Counted from the first letter of the stretch, positions 43,697 through 52,378 are shown. The stretch is 64,000 bases of DNA from Clostridia bacterium (GCA_017410065.1 JAFQRL010000041.1:34435-98434), one strand, 5' to 3'. The notes: generated from the letters alone by a model not told the origin. A program made the numbers and translations.

Positions 43697-46096
43697 ATGA
43701 AGAAAAAAGGTAGACTTCTGAAGGCGATCGCCATCACGCTCGCATCTGTTGCCGCAGTCTCAGTTGCATTGACCTGCGGACTTATTATATTTGCAAAAAA
43801 CAATATTAATTTTGAGGCAGACGAGCTTCTCGTGGAGAGATCTCTTAAATGGGAGCCAACGAAATTTTATGCTCGCGATAAGTCGCTCGGGGAGGCTGAG
43901 GGCTATATTGAGGTCGGCTCTGTTGGAGATATCAGAAAGGATCACTATCCGATAGAGGAGCTGTCTCCCTATCTTACGGAGGGCTTCGTTGCCGTTGAGG
44001 ATCATAGGTTTTATGAGCATAAAGGCGTGGATGTTAGAAGGACTCTTTCTGCCGCGGTAAACTATATTTTTGGCGGCGGGAAGCTCTTCGGCGGATCGAC
44101 CATAACACAGCAGCTTATCAAAAACGTGAGCGGTGATAACGAGCTCTCTGCAAAGAGAAAGCTCTCGGAGATAATTCGCGCCTGCCATATTGAAAGGCTC
44201 TATTCGAAGGACGAGATACTTGAGGTATACCTTAATATTATTCCTATGAGTGAAAATATCTTCGGTGTGGGCGAAGCATCAAGGGCGTATTTCGGTAAGG
44301 AGCCCTGCGACCTCTTACCCGAGGAGGCGGCGACCCTTATCGGCATCACCAACGCCCCAACCGCTTATAATCCATATAATAACCCCGAGCGGTGCACGAA
44401 AAAAAGAAACACCGTGCTGAAGGTTATGCACGAGCACGGTATATTAAGCGACGGGGAATACGAAAAAGCTGTCAGCTCACCTCTCTCGGTGAGACCGCGC
44501 GATGAGGGCTATCAACGATATAACTCCTGGTACGTGGAAATGGCGGCAGAGCAGGTGGCAAGGGATCTTGCAAAAAAATATTCTATGAGCGAGAGTGCCG
44601 CAAAAATTATGCTGATGGGCGGCGGCTATTCGATCTACACAAATATGGATGTCTCGGTTCAAAGCAAGCTGGAGAGCTATTTTTCAGTCGCGGAGAATTT
44701 GCCCTGCGAGGTCTACTCGGGGCTGAATTACGCAATGGTCGTAACCGATTCGCAAACAGGCGAGCTGCTTGGAATAGTTGGCAGAGCAGGCAAAAAGCAG
44801 GGGAACGGACTTCTGAATCACGCGACAGTCCCTCACACTCCCGCATCCGCCCTGAAGCCGCTTTCCATTTATGCTCCCCTTATAGAATCGGGAGAGATAT
44901 GCTATTCCACGGTGCTTGACGACACACCCGTAAGCTTCCGTGACGCGGATGGCGAGGCTGTCGGCTACCCTAAAAATTCCCCCGACGTTTACCAAGGCCT
45001 TATTACCGTCAAGGATGCGGTTCGCCTATCTAAAAACACGGTTGCGATGAAGCTTTGCAGAAAAATGGGAGCGAGAGGAGTATACGAGGGGCTTGTGGCT
45101 CGCTTCGGCTTTGATACGCTTGTAGACGGTGAGGTGCGCGGCGGAAAGACCTACACCGACGTTGCCGATGCCCCGATGGCACTGGGTCAGCTGACGGACG
45201 GCGTGAGTCTTCTTGACCTGACCTCGGCATTCGGCTCGTTTCCCTCCGAGGGAATTTACAGGCAGCCCGTCGCATACGAGAGAGTCGTTGATATGTCGGG
45301 CAACACCGTTCTGACCTCGGATAGTCAGCCGAAGCGTGTATTCTCACGCCACACCGCAAGGATAATGAATCAGCTCCTTTCGGAGGTCACGGCAAGCGGA
45401 ACGGCAAAGCAGATAACCCTGAAGGAGATCGTTGACACCGCAGGGAAAACAGGCACGTCGTCAGGAAATAAGGACAAGCTTTTTGTTGGTTATACCCCAT
45501 ATTTAACGGCGGGAATATGGTGCGGATACGATAAAGCCAACAGAGGCGTATATTCGCTCTCAAAAAGCCATCTTGAAATATGGGACGAGATAATGAGCGA
45601 GCTTCATCTTGATATACTGTCTGAGGAGGCAGAGCCCCGCGCTTTTTCCACGGACGGCTTGATATACGCGCCATTTTGTATGGATTCGGGCAAGCTTCTC
45701 ACAGATTCCTGTATGCTTGATCCCAGAGGCTCAAGAATAGCCTTTGGCTATTTCACAGAGGACACCGTGCCAAATGAACTCTGCGATCGCCATATACTTT
45801 GCGATTACGACGTAAAGTCTAAAGGAGTTGCCGACCCGACCTGCCCGAAAAGAAACATCGCAAGGGTCGCGCTTCTTAAGATACCCGAGCGAAGCTTTGA
45901 GCACCCCGTTGATATAACCGATGCCGAATTCGTCTGTCGAAGCACGGAAGGGAAGCCGAGACCGGATAGCACCGATAAACCGTATTTTCAGAACGCCATC
46001 CCCGAGGGAAGCTACGTTGGTGTATCGGGGAAAAGGCGACAATTTAATTGCGCGGGGAAAAAATACAGAACTCCCTTCGATTGGATTTTCGGCTAG
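43697..46096 (+). CDS. Class A penicillin-binding protein (PBP1-type)
   Basis: A 799-residue bifunctional peptidoglycan synthase. N-terminal membrane anchor at about residues 8-33; a GT51 glycosyltransferase domain with EDHRFYEHKGVD and FGGSTITQQLIKN near residue 130; transpeptidase with SxxK as SALK near residue 385, SKN near residue 450 and KTGTSSGNK near residue 590. The C-terminal 120 residues are Cys/Pro-rich. The start is fixed by CGGAGG six bases upstream. Confidence 0.92.
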   Translation: MKKKGRLLKAIAITLASVAAVSVALTCGLIIFAKNNINFEADELLVERSLKWEPTKFYARDKSLGEAEGYIEVGSVGDIRKDHYPIEELSPYLTEGFVAVEDHRFYEHKGVDVRRTLSAAVNYIFGGGKLFGGSTITQQLIKNVSGDNELSAKRKLSEIIRACHIERLYSKDEILEVYLNIIPMSENIFGVGEASRAYFGKEPCDLLPEEAATLIGITNAPTAYNPYNNPERCTKKRNTVLKVMHEHGILSDGEYEKAVSSPLSVRPRDEGYQRYNSWYVEMAAEQVARDLAKKYSMSESAAKIMLMGGGYSIYTNMDVSVQSKLESYFSVAENLPCEVYSGLNYAMVVTDSQTGELLGIVGRAGKKQGNGLLNHATVPHTPASALKPLSIYAPLIESGEICYSTVLDDTPVSFRDADGEAVGYPKNSPDVYQGLITVKDAVRLSKNTVAMKLCRKMGARGVYEGLVARFGFDTLVDGEVRGGKTYTDVADAPMALGQLTDGVSLLDLTSAFGSFPSEGIYRQPVAYERVVDMSGNTVLTSDSQPKRVFSRHTARIMNQLLSEVTASGTAKQITLKEIVDTAGKTGTSSGNKDKLFVGYTPYLTAGIWCGYDKANRGVYSLSKSHLEIWDEIMSELHLDILSEEAEPRAFSTDGLIYAPFCMDSGKLLTDSCMLDPRGSRIAFGYFTEDTVPNELCDRHILCDYDVKSKGVADPTCPKRNIARVALLKIPERSFEHPVDITDAEFVCRSTEGKPRPDSTDKPYFQNAIPEGSYVGVSGKRRQFNCAGKKYRTPFDWIFG

Positions 46097-46126
46097 AGCA
46101 CAAAAGATGCGGCTCGCTTGATTAAA

Positions 46127-46200
46127 TGAAAAACAGACCGTTCCGTTCAGGAAAAAAACAGACTTTTCTGTATTAGGAAAAAACAGACCTTTCTTTATTG
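46127..46200 (+). repeat. Three direct repeats of an A-rich CAGAC motif
   Basis: AAAAACAGAC occurs at about 46127, 46155 and 46180, each followed by a T-rich stretch, immediately upstream of the promoter at 46198. Possible regulator sites; no factor recognised. Confidence 0.55.
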
Positions 46201-46226
46201 ACAACGACCCCCTGCCGTGCTATAAT
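46198..46226 (+). promoter_or_regulatory. Sigma-A promoter with long structured leader
   Basis: TTGACA (46198-46203), 17 bases, TATAAT (46221-46226). The leader to the next start codon is about 210 bases and contains a row of hairpins. Confidence 0.82.
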
Positions 46227-46239
46227 GATTATAGAATGT

Positions 46240-46406
46240 AGAAAAGGCAAAAAGCCTTTTCGCGGCTGATTTTTCAGCCGTTGCAAAAAGCAAAAAACTG
46301 CTTTTTGCTTCTATATCATTGCAACAGAAATCGACAAATTCTCTTTCGTAATTTGTTAGCAAATCAAAGATTTGCAGTCGAAATTCTCGAATTTCGACTT
46401 TCGATT
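46240..46406 (+). promoter_or_regulatory. Leader with about six consecutive stem-loops
   Basis: Short hairpins follow each other: AAAAGGC/GCCTTTT, CGGCTGA/TCAGCCG, GCAAAAAGC/GCTTTTTGC, ACAAATT/AATTTGT, GCAAATC/GATTTGC, and GTCGAAATTC/GAATTTCGAC. Together they fill most of the 348-base stretch between the PBP gene and the YgjP-like gene, which otherwise holds no gene. Confidence 0.65.
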
Positions 46407-46444
46407 GTCGTTATAATAAAATAGTAGCGGAAGGGGGAGGTCAA

Positions 46445-46954
46445 TTGGAATATAATATAGTTTATTCGGATAGGAGGACCGTCTCCATCTCCGTTAAGAA
46501 TTCTTGCGTCACGGTCAAGGCTCCGAGAGGCGTCAGCAAAGCGAGGATCGCCGAGATCGTTTCTTCGCATATATCGTGGATAAATAAGCAGCTTGAAAAG
46601 CAGAAGGTGCCAAGGGCAAAGGACACACCCTTAAACGATGAGCAAATAGCCTCTCTTAAGAAAAGCGCAAAGGTTATATTAAAAAGCAAAACAGAGCATT
46701 TTACCAAAATTATGGGCTTAAAATACGGCAGAATAACAATAACGAGCGCAAATACACGCTTTGGTTCTTGCTCGTCAAAGGGCAATATAGCCTTCTCCTG
46801 GCGGCTTATGCTATATCCAGAGGAGGCGATAGACTATGTTGTTGTCCACGAGCTCGCCCACCTTAAGGAGATGAACCATTCGCCCGCCTTTTATAGGATC
46901 GTGGAAGCCGTGCTCCCCGATTATAAGTCTCGGCGCGCCTTGCTTAAGGGGTGA
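46445..46954 (+). CDS. YgjP-like zinc metallopeptidase
   Basis: A 169-residue protein of the YgjP/DUF45 family. The zinc motif HELAHLKEMNHSPAFY lies near residue 137 with the preceding RFGSCSSKGNIAFSWRLMLYP block typical of the family. The TTG start has GGGGGAGG seven bases upstream; the normal N-terminal third is present but short. Cytosolic; substrate unknown. Confidence 0.85.
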   Translation: MEYNIVYSDRRTVSISVKNSCVTVKAPRGVSKARIAEIVSSHISWINKQLEKQKVPRAKDTPLNDEQIASLKKSAKVILKSKTEHFTKIMGLKYGRITITSANTRFGSCSSKGNIAFSWRLMLYPEEAIDYVVVHELAHLKEMNHSPAFYRIVEAVLPDYKSRRALLKG

Positions 46955-47023
46955 TTATCGCCGCAGATATCTGCCGTCTTTCTATGCGGCAAAACAGAAA
47001 TTTTATTGAAATAGAGGATTATT

Positions 47024-47776
47024 ATGAAATTTATATCGTGGAACGTAAACGGCTTTCGCTCGGTGCTCTCAAAGGGCTTTGAGGAGTTTTTCGCCAAAGA
47101 GGATGCAGACTTCTTCTCAATACAGGAAACGAAAATGCAAGAAGGACAAGCCGAGCTCCTTGCCCCCGGGTATCACCAATATTGGTATAGCGCGGAGAAA
47201 AAGGGATATTCTGGCACAGCTATATTCACAAAGCACGAGCCGCTCTCCGTATCCTATGGAATCGGTATCCCCGAGCACGATCACGAGGGCAGAGCAATAA
47301 CCCTTGAATACGATAGCTTTTATCTTCTTAACGTTTATACGCCAAACGCGCAAAGAGAGCTTGCAAGGCTTGATTACAGAATGAGCTGGGAGGACGCCCT
47401 CCTTGCATACATAAAGGAGCTCGACGAAAAGAAGCCCGTTATTTATTGCGGCGACCTTAACGTCGCCCACGAGGAAATTGACCTGCGCAACCCTAAAACC
47501 AACCATTTCAGCGCAGGCTTTTCCGACGAGGAGCGAGGCAAATTTTCCGCCCTTCTTGCAAGCGGCTTCAAGGATACCTTCCGCACTCTTTATCCCGAGA
47601 AGGTGGAGTATTCCTGGTGGAGCTATATGATGAAGGCAAGAGAAAAGAATATCGGCTGGCGCATCGACTATTTCGTAGTCTCCGACCGCCTTCTCCCGAA
47701 GGTCAAGGATAGCATCATAAGAACAGAGGTCACAGGCAGCGACCATTGCCCCGTGTGCCTTGAGATTGAGCTTTGA
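47024..47776 (+). CDS. exoA: Exodeoxyribonuclease III (ExoA/XthA)
   Basis: AP endonuclease/3'-5' exonuclease for base excision repair. In the 250 residues: MKFISWNVNGFRS with the metal Asn, IQETKMQ (metal Glu), GDLNVAHEEIDLRNPKTN near residue 140, GWRIDYFVVS near residue 210 and the C-terminal GSDHCPVCLEI with the catalytic Asp-His. Complete length. Confidence 0.95.
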   Translation: MKFISWNVNGFRSVLSKGFEEFFAKEDADFFSIQETKMQEGQAELLAPGYHQYWYSAEKKGYSGTAIFTKHEPLSVSYGIGIPEHDHEGRAITLEYDSFYLLNVYTPNAQRELARLDYRMSWEDALLAYIKELDEKKPVIYCGDLNVAHEEIDLRNPKTNHFSAGFSDEERGKFSALLASGFKDTFRTLYPEKVEYSWWSYMMKAREKNIGWRIDYFVVSDRLLPKVKDSIIRTEVTGSDHCPVCLEIEL

Positions 47777-47828
47777 TATGAATGTCTTGAAGCTTTGTGC
47801 GGTCTTATCCCATTGAATTAAAAAAGAA

Positions 47829-47893
47829 CTATGCGGTGACCATCACCCTGATCCACCAAATTGCGCTGTGGATAAATGACGGTCGCCGCATAG
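47829..47893. terminator. Long-loop hairpin between convergent genes
   Basis: A 13-bp stem with one wobble (47829-47841 with 47881-47893) encloses an inner six-bp hairpin (47850-47855 with 47868-47873). It lies between exoA and the araC-type gene. There is no T-run on either side, so it is only a possible terminator. Confidence 0.5.
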
Positions 47894-48697
47894 CTATAAT
47901 ATGGCAGAGCGTTTAGTGTTATTTAGAGGAGTGTGTCCAAAATAGTTTTTATATGCTCTGCAAAAGAATGATGTGTTATTAAATCCGACCGCCTCTGCAG
48001 CCTCTTTAACATTATATTCTCCCGAGCGTATCATCTTGTCAGCTTTTTCAAGCCTCAGTCGGTTTCTATATACTATTGGCGAACATCCCATAAGCTTGTG
48101 GAACAGACGGCGAAAATGCACCTCGCATATAAAACAGAATGATGCATAATATGAAACCGGTAGATTCTCGGTAATAGTAGATTCAATTGCAGATATAGCG
48201 GGTTGGAGCTTTTTGGCAAGGCTCGCTTCGTCCTCTGATTTGCTGTAATGTATACTCTTCCATAAGAGCTCATATAGCTTGGAGCATCGAAAAAAATAAT
48301 AAGCATCGCGGGTGCCCGAAAGCTCGGTTGGGTTGATAATGCTTTTAAAAATGGCGTCTTGATTGGGAATAAAAAGTTGCCTTGGAGCTAATAAATCGTG
48401 AGGCAGGATTCCTGTTAAATGTTCGAATGTTATTATAAAAGCCTTGGTTTCATCAGTGAGACTTTCGTATTTATATTTAAATCCGATAGGTATATAAATA
48501 GCTGAATTTTGGTTTAGTAAAAATTCGCCACAATCTTCAAATGTGTATAAGACACTTCCGACTTCAATACAAACAAATATATATTTTTTATTGCAATCTT
48601 TTGGATGGTTAAAGTGTTGATCGGCAGAATTATGGACATTATGAAATTCAATATTTCCAATTGAAACTGCTTTTGTGTTTAGTCTGTTATTATCCAT
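47894..48697 (-). CDS. AraC-family transcriptional regulator
   Basis: A 267-residue regulator. The N-terminal 170 residues look like a cupin sensor; the C-terminal 95 residues hold two helix-turn-helix units, ending EAAEAVGFNNTSFFCRAYKNYFGHTP, the AraC signature. Base composition is lower in GC than the housekeeping genes to the left, matching the start of the accessory region. The target is unknown. Confidence 0.85.
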   Translation of the reverse strand: MDNNRLNTKAVSIGNIEFHNVHNSADQHFNHPKDCNKKYIFVCIEVGSVLYTFEDCGEFLLNQNSAIYIPIGFKYKYESLTDETKAFIITFEHLTGILPHDLLAPRQLFIPNQDAIFKSIINPTELSGTRDAYYFFRCSKLYELLWKSIHYSKSEDEASLAKKLQPAISAIESTITENLPVSYYASFCFICEVHFRRLFHKLMGCSPIVYRNRLRLEKADKMIRSGEYNVKEAAEAVGFNNTSFFCRAYKNYFGHTPLNNTKRSAIL

Positions 48698-48722
48698 AAT
48701 TCACCTCCTAACTCTTTCTTTA

Positions 48723-48758
48723 TAAAAATAAAAAGTGCGGCTACCGAAGCAGCCGCAC
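48723..48758 (-). terminator. Intrinsic terminator downstream of the IS30 transposase
   Basis: Read on the minus strand: eight-bp stem GTGCGGCT/AGCCGCAC (48758-48751 with 48742-48735) followed by a run of Ts. It would stop the transposase transcript. Confidence 0.75.
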
Positions 48759-48869
48759 AAAAACGCAAACTCCGATAGTCGCCAAACTAACTCTATGTGA
48801 AATGGGTATTACCACACTTACCAGATGGAATTTGCATTCGCTATTGTCAAGAAGTCTAGTGCAAAAAAT

Positions 48870-49943
48870 TTAAAAAATTGAAATATTTAGCTTTTTTAGC
48901 TCGTTTTTGAAACGAGTTTCGGCATTTTCGCCGTTAAAAAGCTTGCGAGGATAACTATTCATAAAGTCTTGGACGTATTCTATATAATCATTCGTATATT
49001 GTGAAATGTCGGTGCCCTTCGGGATGAAACGGCGTATAAAGCCGTTCTGATTCTCGTTGGATCCTCGTTCAGATGAACAATACGGATGACAGTAATAGAC
49101 AGACGTGCGCTTCTTTTTCGTGTACGGAGATATTTCCATCCTCTCTGTATCCGAAAACTCCGCACCGTTGTCAAACGTTATCGTTTTAAATATCTCACGA
49201 AAGTTTTTACTTCCGAATCTACGTTCCAAACGGTTGAGCACTCTGACTGTGCTCGCAGCCGTTTTCGAAGGTGATTTAAAAATAAGCTCCATTCGGGTGA
49301 GCCGTTCTGTAAACGTCAGAACGGTCTCGCCTTTTTTTCTTTGCCCTATAACAGAATCTCCTTCCCAATGCCCGAAGGTGATTCTTTTTGCGACCTCTGA
49401 AGGACGACACTCGATGCTGTGCTCCGGTTTGGGAAGCTTCTTTGCTTCCTTTTCCTTTTTATCCTTGTTTTTCATTGATCCTTTTCGAAGAAGATTCTTA
49501 GTGCTGATTTTAAGAAAAACTCCGTTTTCGATATAGCTATAAAGTGTAACTCGACATACTTTTGTTTGAAATTCCAGGCCGTTTTCTTTTATGTAGAGAA
49601 GTACAGCTTCAGGAGAATAACCTGAAAGAATCATCTTCTCTACAAAAGCAGCAAATTTATGATCATTCCCGATCTTTAAAGGTGCGCCTTTTGCAGTTGC
49701 ATTTAAATCAGCCTGGAATTGAGCCTTATCTGCGCTATATTTTCTAGTCTCACGCCATTCCGTATCTCTGTGCATATAATAACCGCGCTTGAGCTCACGG
49801 TAAATACTTTGATGAGGATAGCCGAGAATCTCGGATAATTTTTTGACTGGAACACCAGCATTATAAAGAGCTTCAAGCTGATCTCTTTTGCGTTTATTGA
49901 ATGTTTTGTACTCTCGTCTTTGTCTTATTCTTTTTACTTCCAC
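48870..49943 (-). mobile_element. IS30-family transposase
   Basis: A 357-residue DDE transposase starting at a GTG with ATAGGAG upstream. An N-terminal helix-turn-helix (KLSEILGYPHQSIYRELKRG) is followed by a catalytic core: first Asp in HWEGDSVIGQ, second Asp in TFDNGAEFS, and Glu in GSNENQNGFIRRFIPKG, all matching IS30. No frameshift is seen. I could not identify convincing terminal inverted repeats, so the exact ends are open. Related transposases also occur in Spiroplasma filamentous phages, so it might belong to the neighbouring phage-like element rather than be an independent IS. Confidence 0.88.
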
Positions 49944-49963
49944 GGATAAACTCCTATTCTGTC

Positions 49964-49992
49964 TATACGACCTATTGTCTAAACGACCTAAA
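49964..49992. repeat. Pair of 14-base direct repeats upstream of the transposase start
   Basis: Near-identical units TGTCTATACGACCT and TGTCTAAACGACCT lie 15 bases apart in register just before the transposase start; a likely transposase-binding subterminal region. Confidence 0.6.
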
Positions 49993-50040
49993 TTTCCATA
50001 CGATTTATTTTTACTTCCGACTGTGTCGGGGAAAAGAAAA

Positions 50041-50097
50041 GCCGTGGGGCTCGAGCTAAACCGCTTTCGAGCTCCCACGTGCTTTTTTCTTTTCTTC
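50041..50097. terminator. Strong bidirectional hairpin between XRE gene and IS30
   Basis: A 12-bp stem with one bulge (GTGGGGCTCGA with TCGAGCTCCCAC) flanked by pyrimidine-rich runs on both strands. It insulates the transposase from the XRE gene. Confidence 0.7.
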
Positions 50098-50098
50098 C

Positions 50099-50308
50099 CT
50101 ACACAACACGACCATCAGGCAGGACTATCTCCACTCTCAAGGTACAGCCCAAAGCCTTAACAAGCCTTTCATATTCGCTATACTTGAAGTTATCTGTTAG
50201 CATCTTCTTTGATAATGTTGGTTGTGCTTGATCAGTCATTTTTGCAAGCTCGATTTGATTGATATTAACAGCTGTCATAGCCATTTTTAATTTCCTTGAT
50301 AAGCTCAT
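50099..50308 (-). CDS. Small XRE-type helix-turn-helix protein
   Basis: A 69-residue single-domain DNA-binding protein (INQIELAKMTDQAQPTLSKKM as the recognition region; ALGCTLRVEIVLPDG as the final strand). It has a perfect sigma-A promoter and an operator-like inverted repeat over its own leader, so it is probably self-repressing. It may be a control protein of the adjacent mobile element. Confidence 0.75.
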   Translation of the reverse strand: MSLSRKLKMAMTAVNINQIELAKMTDQAQPTLSKKMLTDNFKYSEYERLVKALGCTLRVEIVLPDGRVV

Positions 50309-50321
50309 TTTGTCACCTCTT

Positions 50322-50367
50322 TATAGGTATTTTCCTATATTATAATACAACTTTGCTATTTTGTCAA
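50322..50367 (-). promoter_or_regulatory. Promoter and probable operator of the XRE gene
   Basis: Minus strand: TTGACA (50367-50362), 17 bases, TATAAT (50344-50339). Just downstream lies the inverted repeat TATAGG-TATTTT-CCTATA (50322-50339), a likely binding site for the encoded regulator. Confidence 0.8.
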
Positions 50368-50369
50368 TA

Positions 50370-50580
50370 GTTTTTCGGCTTTTTGTGCTTAAATTTTTAG
50401 GTTTTTTCTTTTAAAGTTTTTGGGTTTTTAAGACGTTTTTTTATTAAGTTTTTATGGTTTTTCTTGGATTTTTTGAGGGATTATTTGTTTGATTTTTCGT
50501 TGATTTTGAGCCAATTTTTGTTGTTTTTGGAGAAGTTTTTAAGCCAGTTTTTGTTTTTGTTTTTTTATTATTTGGGCGTT
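50370..50580 (+). other. G/T-rich, strongly strand-skewed tract
   Basis: For about 210 bases the plus strand is almost only T and G, with A scarce and C rarer still, built of repeated GTTTTT, TTTTGG and TTTTTAAG words. There is no gene. Such skew is common near single-strand replication or transfer origins. It starts the 789-base non-coding stretch before the ardC-like gene. Confidence 0.6.
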
Positions 50581-50687
50581 TCCTTACGGTCGGGCTATCG
50601 AAGCGACCGCCGAGGCGTTCCATTCTACTATCCCTAACGCGCGTTGCGACGCACCCCTTCCGTCCCCTTGTCGTTGCAAGGGGAGAC

Positions 50688-50988
50688 CTTTGGGCTTATG
50701 GTATCAAATTTCACGTGTAGTCTTTGGAAATAAATATTCCGTGCATCTCCCTTTGCACCAATGAAATTGTAGCGAAGCCTGTCACTTTGGCTGAGTCAAT
50801 GTCGTTTCTAAAAACTTTTTTGAATTTTAGGGGAGAAATCGAGGTAACGAAAATTAAAAAAACTTTTTCTCCACTCGTTGACTCCGTGACCGTCTACGCC
50901 AATTTCACTCAATGGAGCAAAGGGTGATTTCGGCATATTCATTTCTATTTCAAAGCCACACTTAAAAATTTAATACCAAGCCTCAAAG
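50688..50988. repeat. 301-bp imperfect palindrome upstream of the ardC-like gene
   Basis: The left arm (50688 to about 50828) and the reverse complement of the right arm (about 50850 to 50988) align along their whole length with short gaps. Matching words in order, left/right: CTTTGGGCTT/CTTTGAGGCTT, GGTATCAAATTT/GGTATTAAATTT, GTGTAGTCTTTG/GTGTGGCTTTG, CCCTTTGCACCA/CCCTTTGCTCCA, GAGTCAATG/GAGTCAACG, and AAAAACTTTTTT/AAAAAGTTTTTTT. The loop is about 20 bases. A small CCCCTTG/CAAGGGG hairpin sits on its left edge (50664-50683). Apparent reading frames inside are by-products of the palindrome. Single-stranded, it would fold into one giant hairpin. Confidence 0.85.
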
Positions 50989-51097
50989 AAAGTTTTTTTA
51001 GAGCTGCAGGGATGAAATCGACATATTTTATTTTGGCTCGGTGGTGGCTTGGCTCTCATCTGTTATCTTATTTTTTTATATAAAGGAGTTTTGACTT

Positions 51098-52018
51098 ATG
51101 GCACAATTCAACATCTATCAGGCGGTTACTGACCGCATTATCTCACAGTTGGAAAAGGGCGTTATTCCGTGGCGTAAGCCGTGGAAGGTTTCGGGCGTTC
51201 CTATCCGTTTCAAAGAAGACATTACAAAGCTTGCTTTTAACAGAGTGACAAAGCTTGCTTACGGAGCATTAAATCAGATGTTACTATCTCGCGTTGGTGA
51301 ATATGCTTCATACAAGCAATGGTCGGATTTAGGCGGTAAGATTAAGAAGGGCGCAAAATCTGAAATCGTTGTATTTTGGAAATGGCTTGACTACAAAGAC
51401 GAGAACAACGTTGACGAGAACGGCAACCCCAAGATTAAGAGAGTGCCGTATCTGAAGCATTATCTTGTATTCCACATATCAGACGTTGAGGGTGTAGAGC
51501 CGTTGAAGCTCGACGAGCTTAACGAGGGAGAGGAAAAGCCCGAGCCTGGTTGCTTCGACTCCATAGAGGAAGCAGAACACATTATAAACGAGTACGTAAC
51601 ACGTGAGAATATGCCGATTGAATATCACGGCAATTCTGCTTGTTATTCACCTATGTTTGACAGAGTGACACTTCCCGAACGTTTCAAATTCGGTAAGAAC
51701 TCCGCAGAATTTTATTCTACCGCATTTCACGAATTGACACATTCAACAGGAGCGAAGCACCGACTTGACCGACAGATACTCAACCGCTTCGGTGACACCG
51801 CTTACAGCAAAGAAGAGCTTGTAGCAGAAATAGGTGCTTCGGGTATGCTTAATATTCTGAACATCGAAACCCCCGAGAGCTTCACAAATTCAGTTGCTTA
51901 CATTCAATCTTGGATAAGTCAGTTGAAGAAGGACAACAAGCTTATTGTTATGGCTTCGGCACAAGCTGAAAAGGCTATTAAATACATAATCAACGGAAAG
52001 GAGAACGAGGCGGCTTAA
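51098..52018 (+). CDS. ArdC-type antirestriction protein (ssDNA-binding domain plus zincin)
   Basis: A 306-residue two-domain protein. The N-terminal ArdC ssDNA-binding domain shows ITDRIISQLEKGVIPWRKPW-like sequence (residues 9-30) and WSDLGGKIKKGAKSEIVVFWK near residue 78. The C-terminal zincin-like domain has FHELTHSTGAKHRLDR near residue 209 and a distal Glu in KEELVAEIGA. Such proteins ride in the leading regions of conjugative elements and protect incoming single-stranded DNA. AAAGGAG precedes the ATG; no strong duplex promoter is visible between the palindrome and the gene. Confidence 0.88.
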   Translation: MAQFNIYQAVTDRIISQLEKGVIPWRKPWKVSGVPIRFKEDITKLAFNRVTKLAYGALNQMLLSRVGEYASYKQWSDLGGKIKKGAKSEIVVFWKWLDYKDENNVDENGNPKIKRVPYLKHYLVFHISDVEGVEPLKLDELNEGEEKPEPGCFDSIEEAEHIINEYVTRENMPIEYHGNSACYSPMFDRVTLPERFKFGKNSAEFYSTAFHELTHSTGAKHRLDRQILNRFGDTAYSKEELVAEIGASGMLNILNIETPESFTNSVAYIQSWISQLKKDNKLIVMASAQAEKAIKYIINGKENEAA

Positions 52019-52037
52019 CCGCCTCGCAATCGGAGAA

Positions 52038-52364
52038 ATGAAAAAGGCAACCTACATCGTGACTGTCAAAAACGGCAACAAGTACAAGTGGACTTTCGAA
52101 GAATGTGAAGTAAACCCCGAAGATTACGGCAACAAGAAGTATATTGCATACACGATGCCCTCGGGTGACACGTTCTTGATTGACTGCCGTTATGCTCAAA
52201 AGTACGATTTCAACCGCATTTGCGTTGATTTTCTTCTTGAATGGTATGGAGAGAATTTCGCAGAGCTTTGCGAAGAAGACGAGGGGGACAGAGAAGACGA
52301 AATGGACTACCTCTACAAACGTTTTATCAACGAAGACGATTTACACCATTGGAGCAACGATTGA
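52038..52364 (+). CDS. Acidic protein of unknown function
   Basis: A 108-residue protein, 20 bases after the ardC-like gene. The first 60 residues form short beta-strands (YIVTVKNGNKYKWTF; KKYIAYTMPSGDTFLID); the rest is very acidic (CEEDEGDREDEMDY). No family recognised. Acidic small proteins beside ardC genes can be DNA mimics, but this is only a possibility. Confidence 0.7.
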   Translation: MKKATYIVTVKNGNKYKWTFEECEVNPEDYGNKKYIAYTMPSGDTFLIDCRYAQKYDFNRICVDFLLEWYGENFAELCEEDEGDREDEMDYLYKRFINEDDLHHWSND

Positions 52365-52378
52365 GAAAGGAGAAGAAA

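Noticed and set aside
50724..50927. 67-codon open frame
   Set aside because: It lies wholly within the 301-bp palindrome, starts at TTG without a ribosome site, and its codons are explained by the inverted repeat.
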